This document shows, in pieces, positions 21,607-32,263 of a stretch of 64,000 nucleotides of DNA. The DNA comes from Picochlorum sp. 'celeri' (lineage: Eukaryota; Chlorophyta; Trebouxiophyceae). The notes below the pieces were generated by a model. It made no database searches, was not told the DNA's origin, and worked only from the letters and a program-made list of their open reading frames with translations. Positions within the stretch are counted from its first letter, which is position 1. Every line of letters starts with the position of its first letter. Location of the stretch: assembly GCA_010909725.1 (NCBI GenBank), contig JAACMV010000024.1, forward strand, positions 930,001 to 994,000, read 5' to 3'. Position numbers and translations under genes: made by a program.

Positions 21607-23618
21607 TTACTGCTGTGGTGCGACAAGCTCCATGTATCTTGGCTTTTTCTTCTTTAGAATTCTGTATGCCATCCACCAGTACATGAGGAGGACACGCCCT
21701 TGGCTCACCAGGGTTTCTTGTATGGTGTCGTGTCCTGCACCAAGTTCCTGCAGGACGTCTTCGCCTGCTTTGGTTCTTGGGTTTCCTTGCTTGTCTGTAC
21801 CACAGTCAAATGACAATCCTGTGAATTCGTTGATGCATGCCCCTTCGAATGCGTGTTTGATGAGAGATGTCTTTGGAATCCATTTCAATGGTTTTGGAAC
21901 CCCTTCGACGTTGACAAAGAGGCCTCCAAACACAATAGACACAAGAATGACTGCTGGTCCAATAGCAAGGGCTGCAGATGTTGAGGGCGCCGCAGCGCCG
22001 ACTGCAAGACCAAGAGCTTGTGCGGAGAAGCTTTCTGCTACCAGAATACCCAGGAATCGAGCGAATTTGACGGGCTTCATTGAAAGCCCGGTGCAAGGGT
22101 ATACTATGGCACCAAAGAGCATGGGAAAGATTGACCCAATTGGGAGTTCTGCAGCCAATTTTGAAGCAAAGTATGATATCACAGGGTATGCAGACCTTCC
22201 TCGCTCTCGTTGAATGATTGTTCTTTCCTGTGGAAATACATTGAGTGTTTTGATCAGGGAACTCATGGCTGTGCCCACTGCGCTGACCTGAATAAGTCCT
22301 AGTCTCGATTGAATGTCAGACTGTTTCAACCCAAGCTTCCAATAAATTGCTGAGAATACTATTGCTGAGGATACTTGGGAGGATGCACGTGACAACAATG
22401 TGGCCTTGTCTCTTGAAATCTGCTTCCAAGAACGATTGAGCAGGAGCATCACTTGTCGAGGAAGTGAGCATCCTGGATTCTTTGTGGAACCATCGCCATT
22501 GTCAGGTGCAGTACTTTTGATAGAAGCGTTAGTATGGGCTTGTCTCCATGCATCTGACAGGGCTGTCACTCGTGCCATGGATTCTTTTTCAGTCTCTGGG
22601 CTTGAATGATCAATGGCAACAAGATCGGCCAGAAATTCAGCCGGATTGTAATGTTCTGGACATGTGTACCCAAGAGATTCAAAATACCCTAATACTTTGG
22701 ATGCTTCTCCAAAGTAGACGAGCTTTCCTTCAGAGAGAAGACAAATATCATCCAGCATTTCAAAAATGCTTGATCGAGGCTGATGAATCGACATTATCAC
22801 AGTGTTTCCTTCAGATGCGAGTGATTTCAAAGATCCTACAACTTGCTGCGCAGAGAATGAATCAAGCCCGCTTGTTGGCTCGTCTGCGAACAGGAGACTG
22901 GGCTTTGCAATCATCTCACATGCAATACTCAATCTCTTCTTTTCCCCTCCAGACAGTCCTCTGGTCTTCTCATCCCCTATCACAGTATCGGCACACTTCT
23001 TCAGACCAAGGCTTCGAATCACAGAGTCCACAAGGACATCGCGTTCCTTTGGGGAACCACGTGTCCTCATCTCTGCTGCCATGGCAAGAGTTTCTCTGAC
23101 AGTCATTTGAGAGAAGAATAAATCCTCTTGAGCCACGAAACCAGTCTTAATCTTTTGAGAAGGCATTGGATTGCCATTTGCAGTCACATATCCTTCCAAT
23201 TCAAGCTTCTTGGAGTACGGCAACTGCCCAGCTAGTGTGCTCAGAAGAGTCGTCTTGCCTGCATACAAGAACAGGGGTGAAATCCAAAACACGTCAACCA
23301 CCGATCGCATGAGTACCGCAACATACCCGATCCTGATGGTCCAAAAATAGCAAGGATCCTCCCAGGCTTTGCGGTGCCGTGGAGATTGTCGAGTAGAAGT
23401 CGATCGGATCCTTCCTTGCTTTCCAAGCGACACGTGACCGATGACCATTCCAACTGCACCTCATTCCCATTGCTTACAGATCCATCATTGTTAATTTGAG
23501 ATCGTTTGTGTTTCCGACGCCTGCGGATTGCGTTAAACACAAAGGTTCCACCAACAATACCTGCCTGAACCTGTGGAGGCAGGAACAGACACGCAGAGCC
23601 TAGTACGAGATCCAACAT
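21607..23618 (-). CDS. ABCG (white-brown complex) half-transporter
   Basis: Exons 23327-23618 and 21607-23258 (68 bp GTATGTT intron), 647 residues. The intron splits the Walker A box: FGPSGSG from exon 1 joins KTTLLSTLAG from exon 2. Then come the signature LSGGEKKRLSIACE, Walker B LLFADEPTSGLDS and the switch VIMSIHQPRSSIFEMLDD. The C-terminal half has about six membrane helices, the ABCG arrangement of ATPase before membrane domain. Half-transporters work as dimers and export lipids, sterols or hormones in plants. The N-terminal 30 residues have a hydrophobic stretch before an Arg/Lys cluster. The start lies only 50 bp after the NUP58 stop on the same strand. Confidence 0.9.
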
Positions 23619-23668
23619 GTCTATGATTACAAAATGTCAGATTAAATTCAATATGAGACGGTCATGGG

Positions 23669-25225
23669 CTATTTGCGTCCAAAGAGCAATTGCGGAGTGG
23701 TCGCATTTTGAGCAGTATTAAAAATTCCAGTAGGCTGTGGAGCTTCTGGTGGGATCACTGCAAGCATGCAATATAGATGATGGTCAGCATATATATATAA
23801 TGGTGTCGGACATAGGGCATATCATGCTTGGCACAATGTGCAAAGCATATAATGTGTAATAACCCCTGTCAATCTTGGCTCTGGGCAGTTTGTTGTGCTT
23901 GTCAGATCAACTATCAGATGTGCAAGCGACTCTATTTCACTGCCGAATTTCCATAATGTACATGCAACGTACCCATCGATTGATTTTGTATGCTCTTGAA
24001 ATCATCGTATTTCGTAAGAAGCAACGAAGCATCTTTCTGGCGAATGCGTGTTTCATTTTGTGCAGCTTCTCTGAAAGGATCTGATGCACCTCCCTTTCTT
24101 TGGATGTCATAGAGCGCCTTTGCTTTCGCTTTTTGAACCTTGTCATCCAATTCTTGAATCGTCGCCGCCACCCTCATCACGCAGTCGTGCAAATTTGAAA
24201 TGGATGCCTGCAGCGCAGTCACTGATGTGTCTGGAGTCGCTGCTTTTGATCGTTTCTTGTCCTTGATCGTCACTTCTAATTCATGAACCGCTTGTAACTG
24301 CGCATTCAGTTTGTTCTTAAACGTTTCCAGAGTTTCTTCTAAAAAGGGATATGGAAGTGACATTGGTGGTCCCAATTCCTCCATGGAATGCCCTGGTGCA
24401 CTGGACTTTGTCATACTCCTCCATGCTATTGCTCGCTTGTAAGAATACACGGCAGCTTCTGTATGTCGAACGAGATGAATTGCGGCTTTCCGAAGACTCT
24501 CAACTTCATTCGTATCGAATGTTTCACGCATGGAGAGAGCAGAAATATTTTGCGAGATGATTTTTGCCTGCTGGGTTATATCCATGGTCGCATCATTGCC
24601 TGATACAAAGTGATCCTGATCTTCTAGCTGTTTACACTCTTGGCTATACTTTTTGACAGTTTTCCTGCACACGGCACAACAAAGAAGTGGTCAAATAGAT
24701 GAACAAAAACACACAATGGCTGACTGAGACATCCACGTACTCCAACTCCAACAAATATTGCTGCGCCTGTGGACTCAGATCCTCCCACTTTGAACTATGT
24801 GCTACTGGTCTATTGTCTTTTGTCAAGAGCTGCACGTTCCCGCCTGCCGGCTGCTGGGTCTGTGCTGAGCCAAACCCTGTCATAGCCCCCGCATTTTGAA
24901 AGCTCTGTGTTGACGATGGAGAGAACGAAAATCCTCCTGGCGATTTCCCTGCATTTCCAAACATTGATGGAGTACTCCCTGCTCCAAACAACCCTGGTTT
25001 GCTTGCCGCTGGTGTACTAAAGGTGGATGGTGACGAGAAACTGAATCCAGCCCCACTCGACGCTGCACCAAACGCAGGCTGCGACGCAGCTCCTCCAAAT
25101 CCAGTCGATGTATTTTGTGATCCGAACAATCCACCCCCAGCAGAAGACGCGAAAGGAGAGGATGCACTCGATGCTCCTCCGAATGAAAACGCTGAGCCCG
25201 TATTTCCTCCAAACGAAAACGCCAT
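23669..25225 (-). CDS. NUP58: FG nucleoporin NUP58/NUP45-like
   Basis: Exons 24741-25225, 23973-24664 and 23669-23757 give 421 residues. Introns are 76 bp and 215 bp (the longest in the window), both with GTACGT donors. The first 125 residues are Phe-Gly repeats (SFGG, GLFG, GFGG) in Ser/Ala/Gly sequence. The rest is helical coiled coil, beginning WEDLSPQAQQYLLELEKTVKKY, which is the Nup58/p45 layout in the Nup62-Nup54-Nup58 central channel complex. The last exon ends in another FG-like tail (QLLFGRK). Both joins keep phase and restore GAG and GTG codons. The assignment to NUP58 rather than NUP54 or NUP62 rests on the LSPQAQ block. Confidence 0.75.
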
Positions 25226-25425
25226 TTTATTCTATAATAGTTTTCTATTCAAGTATCAAAAGCATCGATGAAAAATCTGCCTTCAGACAACTCCAAACCG
25301 TCTGTTTCCCGGCAAAGGGCACACTTGTTGTTGCGGCACTCGTTTGGGAGAATACCAATCAACTACAGGCGATTACAAAATCAGTATTTTTTTCTTTTTA
25401 CATCTGCTATCCCAGTACAACAGTA

Positions 25426-26964
25426 TCATGGCATTTGATTTGCCAACACGCGCCCAAATATCTCACAGCATGCCTCAATCTCTTCCATGCTCACAGTCAA
25501 TGGAGGCACCAATCGGACAATATCTCCTGCTCCAGCGGTAATGATGAGTAGGCCTTCATCACGAGCAGCGTTGACCAGGGGTCCAGCAGGGGCATCCAAT
25601 TGGACACCGCAAATGAGGCCTACACCTCGAATGTCCTTGACATGAGGGTTTCCTGAGGTGACCTTCGTAAGGCCTTGGCGGAGAGCATCTCCCTTGATGG
25701 TCACGCTATTCAGAAATTCTGTGTTGTTAATAATGTCAAAGACGGTGCATGCAGCATGGCAGACCAATGGATTCCCAGCAAATGTTGAGCCATGATCTCC
25801 TGGACTCATGACATCTGCAACACGCTGTGTCATCAACACTGCTCCGATCGGAAGTCCTCCGGCCAGTGGCTTTGCTAATGTCATGATATCTGGCTCCACC
25901 CCATAGTGATCATGCCCCCACAGCTTTCCTGTCCTTCCAAGTCCAACTTGAACCTCATCAAACACTAACAATGCACCAGCCTGATCACACAAGGCTCGCA
26001 ATCCCTCCAAAAACTCCCTTCCTGCTGGGTGAATACCACCTTCACCCTGAACAGGCTCAACAAAGACTGCAGCCGTCTTTCCCTTTTGAATCACCTGTGC
26101 TGCAGCATCCAAATCCTTGTATGGAGCCATCACTGCCCCCGGCATGACTGGCTGGAAGGGCGTTTTATACTGTTCTTTATACGTCAATGCTAATGCTCCC
26201 ATCGTTCTTCCATGAAATGAGTTTGTAAACGATACAATCTCATGCGGTCCTGATGCCGAGGCATCATACGGGTCAACCCCAGCCTGCACCTTGGCAAATT
26301 TCCTGGCAAATTTAATCGCAGCTTCGTTCGCTTCCGTACCAGTATTCGCATAGAAAACTTTATCAGCGAAAGAATTTTCTACAAGCCTCTTGGCAAGCCG
26401 CGTCTGAGGCTCTGTATGGTACAAATTTGATGTATGGGTCAACCTCCCAGCTTGCTCCACAACTGCCTCAAGCCACCGTGGATCGCCATGCCCAAGCGCA
26501 TTCACCGCAATACCAGCAGCGAAATCCAAATACGTGTTTCCTTGTGTATCATACAACGTTGTCCCTTCTCCTCGAGTGAAAACGACATCTGGTCTGCCAT
26601 ATGTTTGCAGAATATACTGCTTCTCAGAACTGATGACAGTCTCGGCAACAGTATCAACCTCCGTCGCTGCCATCACCTGTATGTACACCAATAACAGAAC
26701 CATCATGAGCAACATTACATCGTGGCATACATGTGTGCTGAGGGAATTCCGCATGGCGAAAGACTCTTTCGGTAGCCCTACTGGATAACATTGATCTCCC
26801 CCATGAAACCTTGCACTATGTAAGAGTTTCAGATGATGATGACATACCTGACGAGACAGGCATCCCAATCGCCTGCTCAGTCGACATGGGCGACCAGACC
26901 TGTGTACCGGCCCTTGGGAATACTGACCCACCCGTACCGAATCAAGTCTATTTGCATTCATCAT
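25426..26964 (-). CDS. Acetylornithine aminotransferase, organelle-targeted
   Basis: Exons 26848-26964 and 25426-26676, 455 residues. Exon 1 encodes a 39-residue Arg-rich leader, probably a plastid (or mitochondrial) transit peptide. The PLP enzyme is complete: [67 protein letters not shown], the PLP lysine in [13 protein letters not shown], and [10 protein letters not shown]. It catalyses the glutamate-dependent transamination in arginine synthesis. The 171 bp intron (GTATGT donor, TACAG acceptor) is a multiple of three without stops, so unspliced message would stay in frame and insert 57 residues including a hydrophobic run ([12 protein letters not shown]). I prefer the spliced form because it makes a clean leader. 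Confidence 0.88.
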   Translation of the reverse strand: MMNANRLDSVRVGQYSQGPVHRSGRPCRLSRRLGCLSRQVCHHHLKLLHSARFHGGDQCYPVGLPKESFAMRNSLSTHVCHDVMLLMMVLLLVYIQVMAATEVDTVAETVISSEKQYILQTYGRPDVVFTRGEGTTLYDTQGNTYLDFAAGIAVNALGHGDPRWLEAVVEQAGRLTHTSNLYHTEPQTRLAKRLVENSFADKVFYANTGTEANEAAIKFARKFAKVQAGVDPYDASASGPHEIVSFTNSFHGRTMGALALTYKEQYKTPFQPVMPGAVMAPYKDLDAAAQVIQKGKTAAVFVEPVQGEGGIHPAGREFLEGLRALCDQAGALLVFDEVQVGLGRTGKLWGHDHYGVEPDIMTLAKPLAGGLPIGAVLMTQRVADVMSPGDHGSTFAGNPLVCHAACTVFDIINNTEFLNSVTIKGDALRQGLTKVTSGNPHVKDIRGVGLICGVQLDAPAGPLVNAARDEGLLIITAGAGDIVRLVPPLTVSMEEIEACCEIFGRVLANQMP

Positions 26965-27113
26965 ATAGAAGAGTAAAAATTAGATATGAATTTACACTGG
27001 GTTGCCTGCTGTATGGTTGATTGTCAAATCAGAAACCCTCATGGGTTTAGTAGACCAACCAAACCCTCATGGCAGGCATCCCTGATTCAACAACAAATAC
27101 CAGGACTATTTTT

Positions 27114-27785
27114 TTACTCGTATATCCAGGATTCCACAACACGATCATACGTAGAAACCTCATTAGATGAGAACCACAGGGCAATCTCTCTCTGTGCAGA
27201 CGCATCAGAATCACTTCCATGGATGATGTTGCGTCCAACATCAATGCCATAATCTCCTCTGATGGTTCCTGGTGCCGAAGCGAGTGGGTTTGTCGCACCA
27301 ATCATTGTCCTACCATATCCAACGACACCCTTTCCTTCAAAGACAAGGGCCAAGACTGGACCTGATGTCAAAAAACTGACCAATTTGGGAAAGAATGGCT
27401 TGCCATCATGCTCTGCATAATGTGCCTTGGCAGTCTTTTCTGATGGGATAATCAGCTTTGCTGCCACAAGTTTGTATCCTTTCTTCTCAAATCTAGCAAT
27501 TATATCTCCACACAGTCCTCTATTCACGCCATCTGGCTTCACCATGATGAAGGATCGTTCCTTTTGTGAGGAGCAGAGAGCAGCCTGCGTGCCTGCTGCA
27601 GAAGCAAACACTCCTGCAGCGATAGCTGCACCCATCTTCCATCCACTGCTCGCAGCAGAACCGTTGTTCATAAGAGAAGCTGCGTGTGTAGCATATCCAT
27701 ACTTGATAGCAGAGCCGATCGCTGCTGTAGTTTGCTCCAGGCATGTCCCACGCCTGGCCAATATGGTCAACCCTCTTCGAAACAT
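27114..27785 (-). CDS. Nucleoside diphosphate kinase, organellar (NDPK3-like)
   Basis: A 223-residue single-exon protein. The first 70 residues form a two-part leader: basic [13 protein letters not shown], then Ala/Gly-rich hydrophobic sequence [23 protein letters not shown], like plant NDPK3, which goes to the mitochondrial intermembrane space or thylakoid lumen. The catalytic domain is complete: [54 protein letters not shown] and the active-site histidine in [12 protein letters not shown] moves the gamma phosphate of ATP to other NDPs. It lies 149 bp upstream of the aminotransferase gene on the same strand. Confidence 0.92.
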   Translation of the reverse strand: MFRRGLTILARRGTCLEQTTAAIGSAIKYGYATHAASLMNNGSAASSGWKMGAAIAAGVFASAAGTQAALCSSQKERSFIMVKPDGVNRGLCGDIIARFEKKGYKLVAAKLIIPSEKTAKAHYAEHDGKPFFPKLVSFLTSGPVLALVFEGKGVVGYGRTMIGATNPLASAPGTIRGDYGIDVGRNIIHGSDSDASAQREIALWFSSNEVSTYDRVVESWIYE

Positions 27786-28086
27786 GGCTATCGATTCAAT
27801 TACAGGATTAATTACTAATTTTTAATGCATCTGGAAGTATACGGAACAGGGTGTGATTATGCAATCATCCATCATGGCCATGACTCACCTGCACCTCTAG
27901 AAGTGAGAGGTCTGGACACATGGTGGTGTGTCATGTGGATATATATATATCTATCACATGATGAGATGACACGAAGAAGAAGAACAGAAATCCGCATGGA
28001 TTTCTGAAAAGAAGAAGGCTATTGTATATACATACATACATTGTTGCAGGAAAGAAAAAAAAAAAAGTCCTACGAGTAAGTAATAC

Positions 28087-28755
28087 CTAATACACAACTT
28101 GGACAGATTGAACCTTGTTAAACACCTCCTTATATCCCTCTGCAAATTCTTTTGCTTCCGAATCGTCATCTGAAGAGCTGGCCTTGACTGGCTTTGGGAG
28201 AATGAGCATACAGGATGTAGGTCTCTTTGTCAAACCTGCTTGCCCAAGCACCTCTTTTGAAGGCACAAAGATGTATGGAATATCATTATCCTCACAAAGC
28301 ACTGGGATAGGGGTCACTACGTCGATAGGAGAGATATCTCCCGCTAGAATACACACTCTGCAGCAATAATAAGAATACACACTTGTGTTGAGAGTCATGG
28401 CATGTCACCAGTGAACGCCATGTCACCATATCGCACCCTTTCGTCTTCTTACGAATAGCTTTGATAACTTCTTTTACTCCTCGTTTAACTTGTTTACGCT
28501 TTGCTGCCTTTTTCACTAACTTTAATACCTGCATGCACACAATCCGACAACATTGCTCACTGATTGTCTGTTGAAAGGTACCGATGGGTTCAGATCGCAT
28601 ACCTTTTTCTGTAATTTATCATCAGCAAGTGGTTTTGCAATTGGAGCGAGATATTCGGTTTTCACAGGGGCGACGTCGTCGCCAGCCCCTCCCGTGCTTT
28701 CTCGCTTGGCCTTTTTCTCCTTCTTTGAGGACGATTTCTGTTTCTGATCTCCCAT
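28087..28755 (-). CDS. NHP2: NHP2, H/ACA snoRNP protein (L7Ae family)
   Basis: Exons 28603-28755, 28437-28528 and 28087-28357 give 171 residues. Introns are 74 bp (GTATGC) and 79 bp (GTGCGA). After a Lys-rich acidic N-terminus come the L7Ae-fold blocks: IAKPLADDKLQKKVLKLVKKAAK, KRGVKEVIKAIRKKTKG, then ILAGDISPIDVVTPIPVLCEDNDIP and TSCMLI. The joined sequence matches NHP2, which binds H/ACA guide RNAs with dyskerin, NOP10 and GAR1 for pseudouridylation and telomerase. SNU13 and L7A are less likely given the KxVKRGVKEV and ISPIDV blocks. The exon 2-3 join restores a Gly codon. Confidence 0.9.
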
Positions 28756-28943
28756 GGTGTGATATACTCGTAATAATTTTTACAGATAGTATTTTTACTG
28801 TATCAATCAAAATGTCCCGATGCATGCATCATGCACGCTCAAAAGTATGTCTCAGAAGATCTTGCCGAAATCTCTCTCAGCTGCAGCTAGCTGAGTAGAA
28901 GAACAGAAAAGGAATCTGATCATTTGGTACTGACTCAATCCAT

Positions 28944-29303
28944 TTAGCCTCTGCACTTTCCATACTCTGAGTCACACTTGTTTCTGGGGCAAGCGACGTT
29001 CTTGATTTTAGCGCTCGAGTACAGAGTGCAGGTTGTTTTTCCACCAAGGATTGCCAGATACGCAAATTTCTTGCATTTTCTTTCATTTTCGCACTGTGCC
29101 CTGCACCAGAGCTCCACGCAGTCGTTGCCCTGCATAGCTGGTGTATCAGCTTCATCGAATTGCTTGACAATCTTGCCCTGATACGTCTTAATTTTCCCGT
29201 CCCCTGAGTTGTAGTCGGGTTGCATGGTGCAAATCTTCATGGCCATGGCCTGTCTCACAGTGACGGCCACCAGGCAGAGCAGAAGCAGGATTGGTTTAAA
29301 CAT
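28944..29303 (-). CDS. Small secreted Cys-rich protein, PAN/apple-like
   Basis: A 119-residue protein from the ATG at 29303; the frame is open 15 codons further but only this start begins a signal peptide (MFKPILLLLCLVAVTVRQAMA). The mature chain has about nine Cys. The block NDCVELWCRAQCENERKCKKFAYL followed by a C-TLY resembles a PAN/apple module (C-x-x-x-C, F-x-Y, C-x-L), which binds proteins or glycans. I give this as a resemblance only. It is not linked to a neighbouring function. The upstream region holds unusual hairpins. Confidence 0.6.
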   Translation of the reverse strand: MFKPILLLLCLVAVTVRQAMAMKICTMQPDYNSGDGKIKTYQGKIVKQFDEADTPAMQGNDCVELWCRAQCENERKCKKFAYLAILGGKTTCTLYSSAKIKNVACPRNKCDSEYGKCRG

Positions 29304-29546
29304 TGTCTTTGAGTTGACCGGCGTTTCCTGTAATACCTCTGCGTACAAAAAAACATATATATATATGAACGATAGTAAGGTGCATCTCGCGGCAGATGGA
29401 AGAGGGTTTATGGGTGGAGAAGGGACGGGGGGAAGACGAAAGTCGACCTGATGTGTGTAGTATTATACAAGTCATCTGTCTGTAATTTTGATACAAAGTA
29501 CGCACCTTTAATGATATTAATGTTTATAAGAATGGATTAGGGGATC

Positions 29547-29572
29547 GGTATGGGGATACCTACTACAAGTAG
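29547..29572. repeat. Two adjacent perfect hairpins
   Basis: GGTAT-GGGG-ATACC (29547-29560) is followed by CTACT-ACA-AGTAG (29560-29572), sharing one base. ATACC recurs at 29573-29577 and 29585-29589, so alternative pairings with the single GGTAT are possible. Confidence 0.5.
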
Positions 29573-29880
29573 ATACCGTGTCGGATACCGCGGCCTACAT
29601 GGGGTCTGCTGACCTGGCGGCCTGCCGCGGGTTCGCAATGTCCGCGAATACCTGTTTGGGACAGTTTTTACATGGTTCATGAGGGATATGATGGGATATT
29701 AGAAGGATATCGATTGATAGAATAACCTCGGCATGTTATTCTATATCGCACCAAAACTCAAGGGATGGGGGTACTGCTACATCTGGGCGTACTGATTCAT
29801 GTATATTGTACCCGATTATACATGAAAAAAGAGAGGAGTCTCTTTCTCTCTCTTTACAGATTGTAAACACGGGCAGATTA

Positions 29881-29901
29881 CTACTGTTTTGGAAACAGTA
29901 G
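29881..29901. repeat. 9-bp perfect hairpin just after the ankyrin gene stop
   Basis: CTACTGTTT and AAACAGTAG are exact inverted copies around a 3-nt loop (29890-29892). On the minus strand the hairpin begins about 10 nt after the ankyrin gene stop codon, so it lies in the 3' UTR. Confidence 0.6.
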
Positions 29902-29910
29902 AGTGCAGAA

Positions 29911-31482
29911 TCACATCTGTCCTACCATGGAGACATGAATTTTGTCCTCCAAGCCCAAAGCCTCAATGACTGAGGAAATCGAGAGTTCAGTGGCATAGTC
30001 TCGAAGAGACTTCCCATAGATGTCCTTGATTTCAAAGTCAATCATGTTTCTCAGGGCAGCCATCCCATTTTTGTTGTTGTGGACTCTCATTGCATCGTGT
30101 AACACTGTGGATGGCCCAGGCATGTGTCCAGCAAGATAGAGTTTTCTCCAAATCACGAGACCTCTGACTGCCTGACAAACAGAGCAGATGATATCGTCTT
30201 TCCTGCCATGACTAATGTTTTCCTCATCAAATGCAGACAAGAATGCTTGGATAAGATCTGTTTGCCCTTTCTCGTTCACAGCATTCGGATCCACTCCCTT
30301 TTCAAACAGCCAGTCCAGAATCTCCACACGTGAAGGGTCCTTCCAAAAGAGCTGCGCGGTAACAAGGAAGGGGTTGGAAGAAGTCAAATCGCTTCCATTG
30401 CTCACCCTCGTATTGAATCCTGACGCAGGCAATGGATCAAAATAATTCATAATGGCATGGGAGCTATACTCTGAGTCCAATAACCAGACAAAAAGCTTCC
30501 TCAGGAGCAAGTGGTTCTTGTCTCTATTCTCAGTCACGACGCTGCGGCGACAATCCCGTTCCCTCCAACTTGGCATTGGGTCCATTCCTTGCTCCAACAA
30601 GATGAGAATTAACGAAAAATCAGCCTTGATATCAAAAGCATAGAGGAGATAATTAAGGTCCAATGCATAAGAGTATAGGTTTGGATCAAAACCCTCCTGG
30701 CATGCAATGAACTGGACAAGCGCATGATCACCAAGAGACAAGGCATGGTGCATGGGAACCAGGCGGGACTCCCATACATCATCGTCCGATCCATTAATAT
30801 AACAGCCATTTTCAAGCAGTAGTTTAAAAACACCGTAATCCGCGCTTGGCGTGACCTCCGAGGGTGTCGTCTGGCATCTACCTTGAGCTCCCAAAGCAAC
30901 GTCTATTGGCTTGAGACCGTCATCCGGATCAGATCCTTCGACCCAATACTCACATGCACTCACGCAAGATGGATCATACTTGATGAGTAGCTTGATAGCT
31001 TTGAAGTACATCTCGAGCTTGGCACGGTCGTTCTGTCGCATGGCCTCAAACCGGAGAGAAATTGTTTGGCTGAGAATATTGATACAGAAGCCACCACAAC
31101 TGTCTTCCTTTTCATACAAAACCACCTTGGCACCATGCTTGAGCAGTAGCTCCACTTTTTCAATCTCACAGTCGTAAATACATTCCATCAATGGAACATC
31201 CAAACTCAGCCGTATTTGAATACCCAGTGGATCAGTCCTCAATGCATGCCAAAGATGCGTAGGATCATGATCAGGCTTTGCACCAAGCTCTTCCAAAAAC
31301 CATTGCGTTGTTTCCAGATCCATAGTAGTTATGTGACAGCGAAAGATACGGTTCAAATCTTTCTCTTGCATTCCTTGGTCGAGGAGTGTCTTGACAGTCG
31401 ACTTCAAACCCTTCATGTCTGAATTTCCTCCGAACGACCTCTTGGCACAAACCTTGTCGATTTCTGATGATACATCAACCAT
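29911..31482 (-). CDS. Divergent ankyrin-repeat protein
   Basis: A 523-residue single-exon protein from the first ATG (31482). Weak ankyrin helices recur throughout: VPLMECIYDCEIEKVELLLKHGAKV, IDVALG...YGVFKLLLENGCYING, LVPMHHALSLGDHALVQFIACQ, FSLILILLEQGMDP and ILDWLFEKGVDPNAVNEKGQTDLI. The spacing is irregular and many consensus positions are lost. No second domain, membrane helix or signal peptide is seen. Ankyrin proteins generally bind other proteins; no partner can be named. It is divergent from the AMSH gene, with 781 bp between starts, and carries a hairpin directly after its stop. Confidence 0.7.
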   Translation of the reverse strand: MVDVSSEIDKVCAKRSFGGNSDMKGLKSTVKTLLDQGMQEKDLNRIFRCHITTMDLETTQWFLEELGAKPDHDPTHLWHALRTDPLGIQIRLSLDVPLMECIYDCEIEKVELLLKHGAKVVLYEKEDSCGGFCINILSQTISLRFEAMRQNDRAKLEMYFKAIKLLIKYDPSCVSACEYWVEGSDPDDGLKPIDVALGAQGRCQTTPSEVTPSADYGVFKLLLENGCYINGSDDDVWESRLVPMHHALSLGDHALVQFIACQEGFDPNLYSYALDLNYLLYAFDIKADFSLILILLEQGMDPMPSWRERDCRRSVVTENRDKNHLLLRKLFVWLLDSEYSSHAIMNYFDPLPASGFNTRVSNGSDLTSSNPFLVTAQLFWKDPSRVEILDWLFEKGVDPNAVNEKGQTDLIQAFLSAFDEENISHGRKDDIICSVCQAVRGLVIWRKLYLAGHMPGPSTVLHDAMRVHNNKNGMAALRNMIDFEIKDIYGKSLRDYATELSISSVIEALGLEDKIHVSMVGQM

Positions 31483-32263
31483 TTTAGGGCCAATTATAAT
31501 CACAGAAATACTCTATCCGCTCGAACTATATTTTTCGGTTTTCGCAGTGATCAAATGCTTCGCGTACACTTTGATCTCGTAACTGGGCTCTATCGCCTAT
31601 ATACAGCGACATTAATTGATATTTGTTAGTGTATATTGATTTTATCCGCATCCGATATCTGAATTCTACCCGTATCATGTCGTTTCTTAATATAGTTGAC
31701 CAGATCCCTCTTCACGACAGTATTTTGCATGAGGCGCCGGCGCCCTCATCGTCTCTATGCAATTGCATCTCTTTGATCTGACCGACTGTACCAGCAGAAC
31801 AACACATGCATACTTGTCCCAAAGTGCTTTACAATTTTCCAGTGTGAAAGATGCCTTGAGTGTGGAGTTCATGGCGTTTGTATCTGTAATAATACACATG
31901 CAAGCCACATGGAACTGTGATACATAGAATTCTTCCCAGACTATAGTAATAGTCCAGAATGAGTCGAATCCCTCGCGTTGAAATCATATCCACTTTGGCA
32001 TATGCAAAGTGGTGATGATGAGAATCATCAGGTAGCAAAGCGGGCGAGAGTATTGGAGGAAATTTTCTCTTCGTTTTCTTCATGAAGATGAATTCATCTT
32101 AAAAGGTCAAATTACGACAATTCCCAACCAACACACATGTGCTCCAAATTGATGTACATACACCATCGCTTGTTCACATATATTTAATAAAGGGTTTGGT
32201 TATTGCAATAGAATGCGGCATATGTAAAATAGAGCGTGTGGCTAGGAGTACAAGTTGGCTAGG
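31483..32263. other. Long divergent intergenic region with GC-rich near-palindrome
   Basis: 781 bp between the ankyrin and AMSH starts. At 31729-31749 a 21-nt near-palindrome is centred on the perfect 12-nt palindrome GGCGCCGGCGCC. Minus-strand open frames at 31829-32083 and 31687-31908 (the latter Cys-containing, C-x8-C) could not be joined into a convincing gene. A small unrecognised gene here is not excluded. Confidence 0.4.

Larger units (their letters stand above)
29304..29910. other. Intergenic region with short hairpins
   Basis: 607 bp upstream of the PAN-like gene and downstream of the ankyrin gene. It contains GC-rich sequence at 29580-29650 unlike its A/T-rich flanks, adjacent 5-bp hairpins at 29547-29572 and a 9-bp hairpin at 29881-29901. 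No open frame is credible and no tRNA pattern is visible. Confidence 0.45.

Noticed and set aside
29585..29650. tRNA-like gene around GGGTTCGCAATGTCC
   Set aside because: The TpsiC-like stretch has no matching acceptor, D or anticodon arms.
31829..32083. Small minus-strand gene with a CHCH-like Cys pattern
   Set aside because: Cys spacing is C-x8-C, not CX9C, and no intron joins the two open frames sensibly.
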